DNA from: Planctomycetota bacterium
GTDB taxonomy: Bacteria; Planctomycetota; MHYJ01; WSZJ01; JACPWG01
Assembly: GCA_016197205.1 (NCBI GenBank)
Contig: JACPWG010000103.1
Location: 1 to 64,000 of the forward strand
DNA length: 64,000 nucleotides
Direction of reading: 5' to 3'
This document shows positions 55,924-64,000 of the stretch, in pieces; the first letter of the stretch is position 1; each line of letters opens with the position of its first letter. The position numbers and the translations under genes were made by a program. The notes under the pieces are model-generated. The model saw only the letters and a list, made by a program, of their open reading frames with translations. It was not told the origin of the DNA and searched no databases.

Positions 55924-57089
55924 CGTCCCTCCATGAGTTTCTCCAGCTCGGCGAGCCCGCTCCGCGCCCCCGCCCAGTCGATCATCGTGTCGTGCGTGCG
56001 GTACTTCGCCTGCACCGGGCCCGCGTTGTTCGTCTTCAACATCGCGTCATAGTCCGCCAGCACCTCCCGCAACCGCGGGATCGCGGTCGCCGCGCACTCC
56101 AGGGCCGCCTGGGCGCTCCCCGACGCTGCGAGGGCGCGCGCCTTGCGCAGCTCCCACGGCAGCCACTTCCGCTCCTTGCGCTGCACGGAGAAAGGAACGA
56201 CCGGCGCCTTCAGCGCCTGCTCGCGAGCCAGGAACCAGTCGCACTGCGCCACCACCACCTCGTGGTCGTTACACAGCCGCGCGCACTCGTCCAACTCGCA
56301 GCGCAGCTCCACCTCCTCGGCGTCGTTCTTGACTTCGCGGACCTGGCGCGAGAGCACGGCGAGCAGTTCCCCGGCGTCCCGCGTGACGAAGCGCACCTGC
56401 ACGTCCTCGGCCGGCTCGAGGTCGGTCCACTCCCATAGATAGCCGTCGTCCGTTTCGCGCGCGCCCGCCGGCGTGAGCCCACGCAGGTGCGAGCGCGTGA
56501 GGCCGTCCTCAAGTCGAAGCGCCACGCGCGCGCGGCCGATCGTCCCCTTCCACGCGGCGCCCGTGCGCAGGACGTAGAGCACGGCACAGGTCGGGAGCAG
56601 CGCGAGCCGTTCCACCGGCTGGGGCGGAGTCCAGTACGCGACCGAAATCGCGGTCCGCGCCCCCTGCGCGAACCGGACCGGGAACACGCTCCAGCCTCGG
56701 AACGAGACCTGGCCGTCCTGGCTCGGCGGATCCGGCCGGTAGGCGGGGACCACGGCCTTGCCGTCGACCTTCACCTGGAGGTCGCGGAGGAGCGTTTGGC
56801 TGTCCCTGGGGCCGTCGACCGTGCCCGCGTCCGGGAAGCCGACCTCGATTTCCTTCGTGGCGCCTTCATTCTCGAGCGAGAACTCGGCCGTCACTTCGCA
56901 GCGATCGCGCCGCAAACGGAGCGTGACCTCCTCCGCGGCGAGCCGCACGTCGCTCTCCGTGCGCGGCCCGAGCATCACGCCGCGCACGGGCGTGGGTCCG
57001 ACGTCCGCGTCGGCGGGCAGGCCGCAGGCGACGAAGAACAAGAGGGTGAGGAACGGAATCGAGTCCTCCATGTGCGCGAACATCCTCAT
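55920..57089 (-). CDS. Secreted protein of unknown function, operon partner of PrsW-type protease
   Basis: 389 residues with a signal peptide (SIPFLTLLFFVACGLPADA). The N-terminal two thirds are beta-rich with vault-/DUF4424-like strands (EEVTLRLRRDRCEVTAEFSL, GWSVFPVRFAQGARTAISVAYW). The C-terminal third is helical. No catalytic motif recognised. Four-base overlap with the downstream PrsW-type gene suggests that it might be a substrate or partner of the protease (inference from context only). Confidence 0.72.
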   Translation of the reverse strand: MRMFAHMEDSIPFLTLLFFVACGLPADADVGPTPVRGVMLGPRTESDVRLAAEEVTLRLRRDRCEVTAEFSLENEGATKEIEVGFPDAGTVDGPRDSQTLLRDLQVKVDGKAVVPAYRPDPPSQDGQVSFRGWSVFPVRFAQGARTAISVAYWTPPQPVERLALLPTCAVLYVLRTGAAWKGTIGRARVALRLEDGLTRSHLRGLTPAGARETDDGYLWEWTDLEPAEDVQVRFVTRDAGELLAVLSRQVREVKNDAEEVELRCELDECARLCNDHEVVVAQCDWFLAREQALKAPVVPFSVQRKERKWLPWELRKARALAASGSAQAALECAATAIPRLREVLADYDAMLKTNNAGPVQAKYRTHDTMIDWAGARSGLAELEKLMEGR

Positions 57090-57455
57090 CGGGGGATCCT
57101 CTCTTCAGCGGCGAGAGAAAACCACTTCTCGGGTCAGGGCCCACTTGGTTATGTCATGGGGCTAGTTGGGCTTCAGTTTCGTTTCAGTAGGTTTTTTGTA
57201 ACCGCTCAGCGGTATGCGCGTTTCACCACGGAGGCACGGAGGATACACGGAGAGAACGTGGAATCAAAAGAAAGTCCTCCGTGAACTCTCCGTGCCTCCG
57301 TGTCTCGGTGGTGAACGGTTAGGATCACTTCACTCCGAGACGCACGCCCAGGATCGATGTTGAAGCCTCCTAGACATTTGCACGCACTCCTCAAGCAAGA
57401 CACAAGACAGGATTCAGGTCAGGTTCCACGGGCCTCAGGGTCAGAACGATTGTCG
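57090..57455. repeat. Intergenic region with cacggaggcacggagg hairpin
   Basis: At 57205-57325 an inverted repeat has arms accacggaggcacggagg and ctccgtgcctccgtg around a 40-bp loop, another phrase-type hairpin. The rest shows no gene. Confidence 0.65.
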
Positions 57456-58244
57456 CTACCGCCGTGGCCTCCACTTCCACAACAGCCACGTCATCAATAG
57501 TACACTTGCGCCGAGTGCGCCGCAGGCAGTGAGCTGGGCTGAAGCCGAATCCTGGAAGCGCCAGGGAGACCTAGAGACCTCATGTAAGCCTCCACCAGCC
57601 ACCATGGCTAGCCACACCAGAAAGACCAAAGTGAGGCCGCGGACAAACTTTTTCAACTTGCCAACCGTACGCCTTGGCTCACTGCGAACCCCTTCCTGGC
57701 CCGTTGAAGACTCGGCCGCCTCATCAGGTTCTTCTCGGATTTTCCGCCCCAGCTCAATCGGAGGGCCCCCCCGATTTTCACGCGGTTCGACTTGAGTCGC
57801 AATTGCATCCAGCAGCCGGCGTACGTCTTCGGGCCAATCTTCGTCGCCGACGTCAATGGCATTCCGCAATGCCAAGGGCGCCAGAGGTGCTGGAAGGTCC
57901 GGCATACTCGGCATCCTGGCACCCTGCAGAAGGACCGGAATCACCCGCTTCCCTTGAATCAACGCGGCGGCAAGCTCCAACCGCACGTAGTCGTGAGGGT
58001 CGTCGAGTCGACGACGGCCGGATGGGTCCGCACAAGCGAGCCAGTCGTTCGCGATGATTGCAAGGACGACCTCGCAGGCGCTCATCTCTCTCTCAATCGC
58101 ACCGACGAAGTCGTCGCCGGCACGGATTGAGTCCACATCCATGAACACCTGAGCTTGCCCAAAACGGGCGACCAAGGCATCCCCGAGACGCGCGGTGCGA
58201 AATGATGAGTCCTGCCGCCTGTAGCTAACGAAAATCCTAGGCAT
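57456..58244 (-). CDS. Membrane-anchored TIR-domain protein
   Basis: 262 residues. The N-terminal TIR domain (about 1-145) starts MPRIFVSYRRQDSSFRTARL and carries VFMDVDSIRAGDDF, CEVVLAIIANDWL and DYVRLELAAAL, in which E90 is the candidate catalytic glutamate for NAD hydrolysis. IPVLLQGARMP follows. A basic linker leads to two transmembrane helices (about 202-222 and 237-257). Bacterial TIR proteins act in anti-phage defence by depleting NAD or making cyclic-ADPR signals. The membrane anchor could equally serve signalling. It stands alone, not beside a recognised Thoeris or CBASS partner; the Septu-like pair is 37 kb away. Confidence 0.85.
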   Translation of the reverse strand: MPRIFVSYRRQDSSFRTARLGDALVARFGQAQVFMDVDSIRAGDDFVGAIEREMSACEVVLAIIANDWLACADPSGRRRLDDPHDYVRLELAAALIQGKRVIPVLLQGARMPSMPDLPAPLAPLALRNAIDVGDEDWPEDVRRLLDAIATQVEPRENRGGPPIELGRKIREEPDEAAESSTGQEGVRSEPRRTVGKLKKFVRGLTLVFLVWLAMVAGGGLHEVSRSPWRFQDSASAQLTACGALGASVLLMTWLLWKWRPRR

Positions 58245-58361
58245 GGTGTTCAGTAACTCCCATGAACACGAGGACCTCCGTCAGAGCCGCTCAGCTGCGG
58301 TCCACCCCGGTTTCACAAAAGCACGCGGCCCAGCACCCGCTTCACGCGCCTTTCTGGAGCC

Positions 58362-61300
58362 TCACGCCGCGCCGTCCGTTGCGGCCGTCATGCCCGCCAC
58401 CGCCGCCGCATCCGGCCGCCCCCGGCGCAAAGCCCCGCGCATCGCCGCGAGGATGCGCTCCATGCCCTCGGAGCGGCTCACGAGTCCCGCCGCGCCCAAG
58501 AGCCGCGCGCGCTCGCGCGCGTCGCCGATCCGGGCCGCCTCGCCGAGAAAGAGCACCGGCACGCTTTGCCGCTCCATCTCGTCCAGCAAGAGCGAGCGGT
58601 CCGCGGAACCTGCCTCGCCGAGCGCCTCGAGGGCGAGCAGGACGAGCGCGGGCCGGCCGCCGCCGAACCAGCGCAGCGCGAGCGCGCTCGTCGCGACCGA
58701 TTGCACGTCGAAGCCCGCGGTGACCAGCGTGGACCTCGCCAGCTCCACGGCCGCCGCGTCCGCGTCCACGACCAGGCAGCGCCCGCCGCGCGTCGCCGCC
58801 CGCACGGCGGCCGAGTGCAGGCGCTCGGCCGACACCGGACGCGCCAGGTATTCCTGATAGCCCTGCCGCGCCGGCACCTCGCTCACCTCGCCCTCCGTGA
58901 CGAAGAGCACAGGCACCTTGCGCGTCTCCGGGTCGCGTCGCACGTGGGCGAGCAGGTCCCAGCCGTCCATGTCCGGCATCTTCACGTCCAGCACCAGCAG
59001 GTCCGGTCGCTCCTCCCGCGCCGCACGCAGCGCGTCCGCGCCCCGGCGCAGCACCTTCGGCAGGCACCCGAGCGACCGCGCGAAGGCCGTGACCTGGTCG
59101 GCCATCCGCGGGTCGTCGTAGACCACCAGCACACGCGCCTCCTTCTCCGTGCCCAGCGTCGCCATCGCCTCCTCGGACGGCAGCGACGGGAACGTAAGCA
59201 GGAATTCCGAGCCATGGCCCAGCTCGCTCGTGAGCGAGATCTCGCCGCCGTGCTGATCCACGATCGCCTTCACGATCGAAAGCCCCAGCCCCGTCCCCCC
59301 CACCTCCCGCGCGTAGGCATTGTCGGCCCGAAAGAAGCGCGTGAACAATTTCTTCTGGTCCTCGGCGCCGATCCCGACCCCCGTGTCGCGCAGCCGCACC
59401 CGCACCACGCCCTCCCCCTGCTCGCCGGCGAGCGAGACCTGCCCCTGCTTCGTGTACTTGATGCTGTTCGAGACCAGGTTCGACACGACCTGCAGCAGCC
59501 GGTCCCGGTCCCCCAGGATCTCCAGCCCTTCGGCGATCCGGGACTCCAGCGCGAGCTGTTTGTTCTGGGCCATCACGCGAAAGGTCGCGGTCACGTCCCG
59601 CAGGATGCGGCTCAGGTCCAGCCGCTCCCGGCGCATCGTGATCTTGCCGCTCTCGATCTTCTCGATGTCCAGAAGGTCGGTGATGAGGTTCGCGAGCCGC
59701 GTCGTGTTCTGGCCGACGATCTCGAGGAACTCCTTCTGGAGGTCGTTCACGTCCCCCGTGTCGCCGCCGAGGATGAGGTCCACGTACCCCTTGATCGACG
59801 TGAGCGGCGTGCGCAGCTCGTGCGAGACGGTCGAGATGAATTCCGTCTTCATGCGGTCGATCTCCGCCTCGCGCGTGATGTCGCGAAACACGACGACCGT
59901 GCCGACGGAGTGCCCGGACGCGTCCGTAATGGGGGAGCGGCAGGCGGCGAGCTGCACCCGGCGCCCGCCCGCGGCGCTGCCTTCGAAGCGCTCCACGGTC
60001 GCGGCGCCGGTGACGCGGCGCGTCACGGAGGTGTCGGACGAGGTGTCCGGCGGCCCGCCGAGCACCTCGCCCGGAAGCCGCCCGAGGACCTGCGAGCGGC
60101 CGAAGCCCGTGATCCGCTCCGCGGCCGAGTTCCAGGACGTGATCCGCGCCGCTTCGTCCGTCGTGAAGACGCCGTCGCCGATGGACTCGATGATGTGGTT
60201 GAGCTTGTGCATCTGGATCGTGGCCGCCTCGAGCTGCCGGACGTCGGAGAGCGTGACCGCGGTCTGGTGCGCGAACGAGCGGAGGATGTCGACCGTGTCG
60301 TGCGACACGACGCGCGGCGCCGTCGCGCCCAGGACCCCGAGCAGCCGCGAGCCGACGAGCAGGGGCAGACCGATCCACGTCTCCGGCCGCCCCGACTCGG
60401 TCCGCGCCTGGGTGGCGACCTGGGAGTCCACGGCGACCTTGCCCGGGCCGAAAAGGCCGATCGGAATGCGCTCGACGTCGGGCGTGGGCGGGACGTCGTT
60501 GGGCGCGGACGCGGCGAGGTGGAGGCACTGGGTCCGGTCCGGGCAGACCCGCGCATGCGGGCAGGTCGAGCACCGGTCGCCGGGGCCCAACAGCCACACG
60601 CGCGCCTCACGCGCCCCGAAGCCCGTGACCAGGGCGGACGCGGCGGTCGCGAGCACCGGTTCCTGCTTCAGGAACTGCGTCATTTCGCGCGTCGATTGAT
60701 TGACGACCCCAAGCTGCCGCGCCACCTCCGCGGAGGAGGAGAGCGCGTCCGCCAGCTCCCGGGTGCGCTCGTCGACTTTGCGCTCGAGCGTCGCGTAGGA
60801 CTCGCGCAGGCTGTCCGACATCTTGTTGAAGTCCTCGGCCAGGTCCTGGACCTCGTCGTGCGTGCGGACGTCCACCCGCCCGGAGAGGTCTTTGCGCGTG
60901 ACGCGGCCGACGCCGTCGCGCAGGCGCCGGATCGGCTCGACCAGCTTTCCGCCGACGACGAAGGACAGCCACACGGCCACGAGCACGATGGCGATGGAGA
61001 GCAGGCCGAGCCAGGTGCCGAGCCGCGCGGCCTCGGAGAACGCGCCGGCCGCCGGCTGTTGCACGAGAAGCCACCACTGGGTCTCGGCGGGGTGGAACTC
61101 GCCTTGCACGGGCAGGTAGGAGCACAGCCATTCGATCCCGGCCGAGTCCTGAAAGAGGCGGGTCTTGGGGATTTCCGACTTGCCGAGCCGCACCGCGGGG
61201 TGCTCGCCGAAGTCTTCGAACACGCGCTCGCGCAACGAGTGGCCGACCACGCGCCCGTTCGTGTTCACGAGGAACACCTCGAGCGGGCGGCCGTTCGCGT

Positions 61301-62024
61301 CGGGGTCGGCGAACCACCAGACCTTGCGCATGTCCAGCTCGCCCAGGATCACCCCCGTGGGGGGCTCGTTCCCCTCCCGGACCGGGATCGCGAGCGTCAG
61401 GACCATGCCCCGGTCGAGCGGCGAGTAGTGGACGTCCGAGACGTAGGTGCGGCCGAGAATGCAGTGGCGGAACCAGAGCGCGTCTCCCTCTCGGCCGCCG
61501 ACGCGATCGGTGGAGGCGACGAGGTTGCCTTTCGCGTCGCTGACGGCGATGCGGCGAAACTGCCGCGCGCCGCGCGCGATGCCGCGCAGCGCCTCTTCCT
61601 TGACCGCGGTCGAGGCGTCCGCGTCGCGGATCCCACGCATGTCCGCGAGGAGCTGGAGCGAGGCTACGCGCTCGAGGAGGATGGCCTGCAGGCGGGTGTG
61701 AATGAGGTCCGCCGAACGCGCGAAGCGTTCCTGCACGCCGTTGCGAATGGCCTCCTTCGTCCAGCGATACGCGCTCCAGGTGGGCACGGCGGCCGTGAGG
61801 AGGCAGAGGACGAGGATCGAGAGCGCGTACTTGCCTTGAAGCCCGAGTTTCAAGCGTGGCCTCCGACCTTGTTTTTCTGCCTGCTTGCGGCCTGCCTGCG
61901 CGCTAGCGGCCTGTTGCCGAAGCCCAGACACGAGGCCTGGGGGCGCAGGCCGGCCCGCGCGAGCGTCCGCACGGCGTACGACCCGCCGTGCCGGAGTTGA
62001 CGACTGTGTCCGAAGTTCGTCCAC
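58362..62024 (-). CDS. Hybrid sensor histidine kinase: Cache-HAMP-GAF-PAS-HisKA-HATPase-REC-pseudoREC
   Basis: Up to 1220 residues; the first ~30 come from a dispersed repeat, so the true start is probably at or after GTG 61931. TM1 is at about 63-85, a periplasmic double-Cache-like sensor at 90-330, TM2 near 335-355, and HAMP at 356-410. A GAF domain (about 465-630) has a cysteine cluster C485, C488, C494, C500 that may bind iron-sulphur or zinc. PAS (about 640-745) precedes HisKA with H735 (VSHELRTPL) and HATPase_c. REC1 has D1013 (LDVKMPDMDG). A second REC-like domain has lost its aspartate (LVLLALEALGE). The adjacent solute-binding lipoprotein could present the ligand. Function: two-component sensing. 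Confidence 0.9.
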   Translation of the reverse strand: MDELRTQSSTPARRVVRRADARAGRPAPPGLVSGLRQQAASAQAGRKQAEKQGRRPRLKLGLQGKYALSILVLCLLTAAVPTWSAYRWTKEAIRNGVQERFARSADLIHTRLQAILLERVASLQLLADMRGIRDADASTAVKEEALRGIARGARQFRRIAVSDAKGNLVASTDRVGGREGDALWFRHCILGRTYVSDVHYSPLDRGMVLTLAIPVREGNEPPTGVILGELDMRKVWWFADPDANGRPLEVFLVNTNGRVVGHSLRERVFEDFGEHPAVRLGKSEIPKTRLFQDSAGIEWLCSYLPVQGEFHPAETQWWLLVQQPAAGAFSEAARLGTWLGLLSIAIVLVAVWLSFVVGGKLVEPIRRLRDGVGRVTRKDLSGRVDVRTHDEVQDLAEDFNKMSDSLRESYATLERKVDERTRELADALSSSAEVARQLGVVNQSTREMTQFLKQEPVLATAASALVTGFGAREARVWLLGPGDRCSTCPHARVCPDRTQCLHLAASAPNDVPPTPDVERIPIGLFGPGKVAVDSQVATQARTESGRPETWIGLPLLVGSRLLGVLGATAPRVVSHDTVDILRSFAHQTAVTLSDVRQLEAATIQMHKLNHIIESIGDGVFTTDEAARITSWNSAAERITGFGRSQVLGRLPGEVLGGPPDTSSDTSVTRRVTGAATVERFEGSAAGGRRVQLAACRSPITDASGHSVGTVVVFRDITREAEIDRMKTEFISTVSHELRTPLTSIKGYVDLILGGDTGDVNDLQKEFLEIVGQNTTRLANLITDLLDIEKIESGKITMRRERLDLSRILRDVTATFRVMAQNKQLALESRIAEGLEILGDRDRLLQVVSNLVSNSIKYTKQGQVSLAGEQGEGVVRVRLRDTGVGIGAEDQKKLFTRFFRADNAYAREVGGTGLGLSIVKAIVDQHGGEISLTSELGHGSEFLLTFPSLPSEEAMATLGTEKEARVLVVYDDPRMADQVTAFARSLGCLPKVLRRGADALRAAREERPDLLVLDVKMPDMDGWDLLAHVRRDPETRKVPVLFVTEGEVSEVPARQGYQEYLARPVSAERLHSAAVRAATRGGRCLVVDADAAAVELARSTLVTAGFDVQSVATSALALRWFGGGRPALVLLALEALGEAGSADRSLLLDEMERQSVPVLFLGEAARIGDARERARLLGAAGLVSRSEGMERILAAMRGALRRGRPDAAAVAGMTAATDGAA

Positions 62025-62031
62025 GGGCTGT

Positions 62032-62159
62032 TAGCGCCCGCGCAAGAATTACTTTACATTTCCGTGGATCGACCGATGCCTGGGGGCGCGGCCCAGAGGG
62101 CCGCTCCCCCAGGAGCCTCGAGGTCCGAATCTGCGCAGTTATTTTTGCGCGGGCGCTTA
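62032..62159. repeat. Dispersed MITE-like repeat R1, copy D
   Basis: Complete copy with terminal gcgcccgcgcaa and ttgcgcgggcgc and the shorter central palindrome. It fills the whole gap between the solute-binding protein gene and the hybrid kinase. Its right end (gcgcttag) supplies the TAA stop of the solute-binding protein at 62157-62159. Confidence 0.88.
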
Positions 62160-63194
62160 GCGTTCGATCCGGAGCGCGGGGTCGAGCACTTCCCGGAGCG
62201 TGGGCACCGAGAGCAGCCAGCGCTCGGACCGGTGGACCTCGGCGATGAGCGCGTAGTTTTTTTCGAGCGTCGACGGGCGGCCCGGGTCGCCGAAGGCATC
62301 GCGTTCCTCGTCGACGGACGCGAAGTGGACGGCCGCGAGCGTGCGCCGGACCTCGTCCTCCGGGAGACCCGTGCGCGCGGAGAGCGACGGCAGGGACTTG
62401 CCCGGCTCGGACGCGAGCGCGGCCACGGCCTGCCGCCACGCGCGCACGAAAGTCCGGAGCGCCGGGTTTCTTCCTTCGGCGGCGGGCCTTTGCACGGCGA
62501 GGACATGCACGACCGGGGGCAGGTCGTCACGGGACAAAGGGAAGGTCCGCAGGCCGGCCGCCTGCGCGCGCCCGAGGAGCGGCTCGCTGAGGACGGCGGC
62601 GCGGACGCGCCCGGCGAGGAGGTCGGCGAACGCGTCTTCCTGCCGCTCGTCCAGGCAGCGAAGCGTGCCCGGGGCGATGCCGGCTCGTAGCGCCCAGCCC
62701 TTGAGGCTCACGAGCTGGTGGGAGCCGGCCTCCACGGCGATCTCGGTCGAGGCGAGCTGCGCCGGCCCTTCGACGCCTTGCGCGGCCACGATCGCCTCGA
62801 GGCGGCCCGCCTCGGCGAGCACTGCGCCGACGAGGAGGGGGACGCCCGCGGACGCCGCGGGGAGGATGTCGCAGAGCGCCTGGAGGTTGCCGTCCAGCTT
62901 TCGTTCGAGGAGGTCCTCGATTCCGCGGGCGAGGGAGGCGGTCCGGACGACCTGGACCTCGGGGTCGTCGCGCTGCAAGAAGCCGCGGTCGAGCGCGATG
63001 AGGACGGGCCAGCAGCTCGGGTGATCGCTGTACCCGATCCGGAGGGGCGGCGGCACGACCGGTGGGGCCGTGCGCTCGCAGCCGGCGGCGCAGGCCAAGA
63101 GGCACGCGAGGAAGGCGAGGGCGAGGGTGCGGGAGCGAGCCGAAGCCGGAGTGGGGGAGTGGGCGGCGGCGGGGACTCGGGCGAAGCGTTGCAT
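62157..63194 (-). CDS. Solute-binding lipoprotein, SsuA/NMT1-like
   Basis: 345 residues. The N-terminal signal ends LACLLACAAGC, a lipobox with Cys as the lipidation site. The rest is a periplasmic-binding-protein fold of the NMT1/SsuA type (PLRIGYSDHPSCWPVLIALDRG; ERKLDGNLQALCDILP; FVRAWRQAVAAL), used by importers of sulfonates, thiamine precursors and similar. No permease or ATPase gene is adjacent; the next gene downstream is the hybrid histidine kinase. It may therefore act as a ligand-presenting partner for that sensor (inference). The stop lies within repeat R1 copy D. Confidence 0.85.
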   Translation of the reverse strand: MQRFARVPAAAHSPTPASARSRTLALAFLACLLACAAGCERTAPPVVPPPLRIGYSDHPSCWPVLIALDRGFLQRDDPEVQVVRTASLARGIEDLLERKLDGNLQALCDILPAASAGVPLLVGAVLAEAGRLEAIVAAQGVEGPAQLASTEIAVEAGSHQLVSLKGWALRAGIAPGTLRCLDERQEDAFADLLAGRVRAAVLSEPLLGRAQAAGLRTFPLSRDDLPPVVHVLAVQRPAAEGRNPALRTFVRAWRQAVAALASEPGKSLPSLSARTGLPEDEVRRTLAAVHFASVDEERDAFGDPGRPSTLEKNYALIAEVHRSERWLLSVPTLREVLDPALRIER

Positions 63195-63385
63195 GGCGGC
63201 GGTGGACCGTCCTCAGCGAAATTGCGAGGCGGCGGGTCACTCCTCGGGCCCCGAAGGAACTTGGATTCTCTCTCCTGGAGCCTATCCGCGCCTCGGGAGG
63301 AACGCAAGCGAAAGGTGAGGGCGCGAGGCCCCTTGGAACCGCGTGCCGTAGGCGGCCTCGCCCCAAGCTCGCATGGCCCCCGACC

Positions 63386-63994
63386 TCAGCCCGTCCCCGT
63401 CGCCGGACGGCAGGCGGCGACCAGTCGCTCCAGCAGCTCCCCGTTCTGCGCGAGGAAGCTGCCGACGGCCGCGAAGAGAAACGGCAGCGAGAGGCCGCCG
63501 AGCTTCCAAGAGACGTTCGTGAGGTTGAAGCCGCCGATCGCCACGACGCAGAGCATGGAGTAGCCGATCACCTCGCGCGTGCCGACGAGGATGCCGGTCA
63601 GGGAGGCGATGAGCGCGTACGAGGAGAGCGTCCCTGCGAAGAAGCGGCGCTCGTCGCCGAGGAGGAGGCTCATGAAGGCGGCGACGACCCAGACGTTCAG
63701 CGCGGCGACCGCCCACTCCGGCGGCGAAACGGGCACGCGGAGCCAGCCGCGGCAGAGCAAGGTGCCGTATACGAAGAGGCCGGTGAGGGAGCCGATGAAA
63801 CCAGGGGGGACGAACCGGCGCCGCCGCCCCCCGAAGTGGGCGAGCAGGCGGTCGATGCCGAGGAGGGCGGGCGCGCCCGGCCAAAGGATGGGCGCGAGCA
63901 CGAAGGAGGCGACGGCGATGGCGAAGAGCTGCAGCGCAACCACCAAGAGCCGGTGATCGAGCATGGCCGCCGACAGGGTCTCGAGAAGCTCCAT
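63386..63994 (-). CDS. Multi-pass membrane protein of unknown function, possibly partial
   Basis: 202 residues from ATG 63994, six bases from the window edge; the frame may continue beyond it. Five or six transmembrane helices (for example VVALQLFAIAVASFVLAPIL, WAVAALNVWVVAAFMSLLL, YSMLCVVAIGGFNL). No motif recognised. It is upstream of the solute-binding protein on the same strand with 190 bp between. Confidence 0.7.
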   Translation of the reverse strand: MELLETLSAAMLDHRLLVVALQLFAIAVASFVLAPILWPGAPALLGIDRLLAHFGGRRRRFVPPGFIGSLTGLFVYGTLLCRGWLRVPVSPPEWAVAALNVWVVAAFMSLLLGDERRFFAGTLSSYALIASLTGILVGTREVIGYSMLCVVAIGGFNLTNVSWKLGGLSLPFLFAAVGSFLAQNGELLERLVAACRPATGTG

Positions 63995-64000
63995 CGCCAG

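Noticed and set aside
58566..62000. 1144-codon plus-strand frame opposite the hybrid kinase
   Set aside because: Antisense shadow; no domain, and the kinase on the other strand is unambiguous.

Overview
The window is GC-rich, densely coding DNA from a bacterium that most resembles Planctomycetota or a nearby PVC-type lineage. This is an inference from family content: a ThuA/DUF1080/multihaem cytochrome fusion beside a sorbosone-dehydrogenase-like propeller, many zinc-ribbon Ser/Thr kinases, FHA proteins, a bacterial RING-like finger protein and alpha-toroid proteins. No rRNA, tRNA or CRISPR array was seen.

Layout. 1-6.6 kb: end of an unknown gene, then a two-gene operon for an exported ThuA-DUF1080-PA14-pentahaem protein and a secreted beta-propeller. 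6.7-11.3 kb, minus strand: an FHA/kinase-like protein with a broken DFG motif, a canonical Ser/Thr kinase, and an orphan GspE/PilB-type ATPase. 11.8-17.1 kb: a 1180-residue MshEN-like/RING/TPR membrane protein and a secreted DnaJ-zinc-finger protein. 17.1-20.9 kb: a defence-like island with a frameshifted TIR remnant, an unknown 250-residue protein, an SMC/ABC-type ATPase and an HNH-type nuclease. The last two have the PtuA-PtuB (Septu) architecture, and the unknown gene sits directly in front of them. 21-36.4 kb: glycosyltransferase, membrane-TPR protein, secreted hydrolase, an alpha-toroid gene broken by a stop codon, an acetyltransferase, queF, an EF-hand protein, a kinase-WD40 protein and a truncated kinase. 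36.5-50.8 kb, minus strand: a Tad/Flp pilus locus (pilin, prepilin peptidase, TadE/TadG-like proteins, CpaB, TadA, TadB, TadC). TadA carries an FHA domain, and two further FHA membrane proteins are translationally linked to TadC/TadB. A phosphofructokinase-like gene lacking key catalytic residues lies inside the locus. 51-64 kb: secreted helical protein, response regulators, a histidine kinase lacking its ATPase domain, PrsW-type protease, a membrane TIR protein, a large hybrid histidine kinase, a solute-binding lipoprotein and a membrane protein.

How the parts may work together. Ser/Thr kinases and FHA (phosphothreonine-binding) proteins are unusually frequent and are physically built into the Tad pilus cluster. 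This suggests pilus assembly read out or controlled by protein phosphorylation. The island at 17-20.9 kb and the TIR gene at 57.5-58.2 kb are the likely anti-phage content.

Intergenic DNA is striking. Nearly every gap holds short palindromic or phrase-like repeats from a dozen or more families. These include four copies of a 125-150 bp element with 12-14 bp terminal inverted repeats and an internal hairpin. Some repeats have entered coding sequence (the 3' end of cpaB, the prepilin peptidase tail, and possibly the start of the hybrid kinase).
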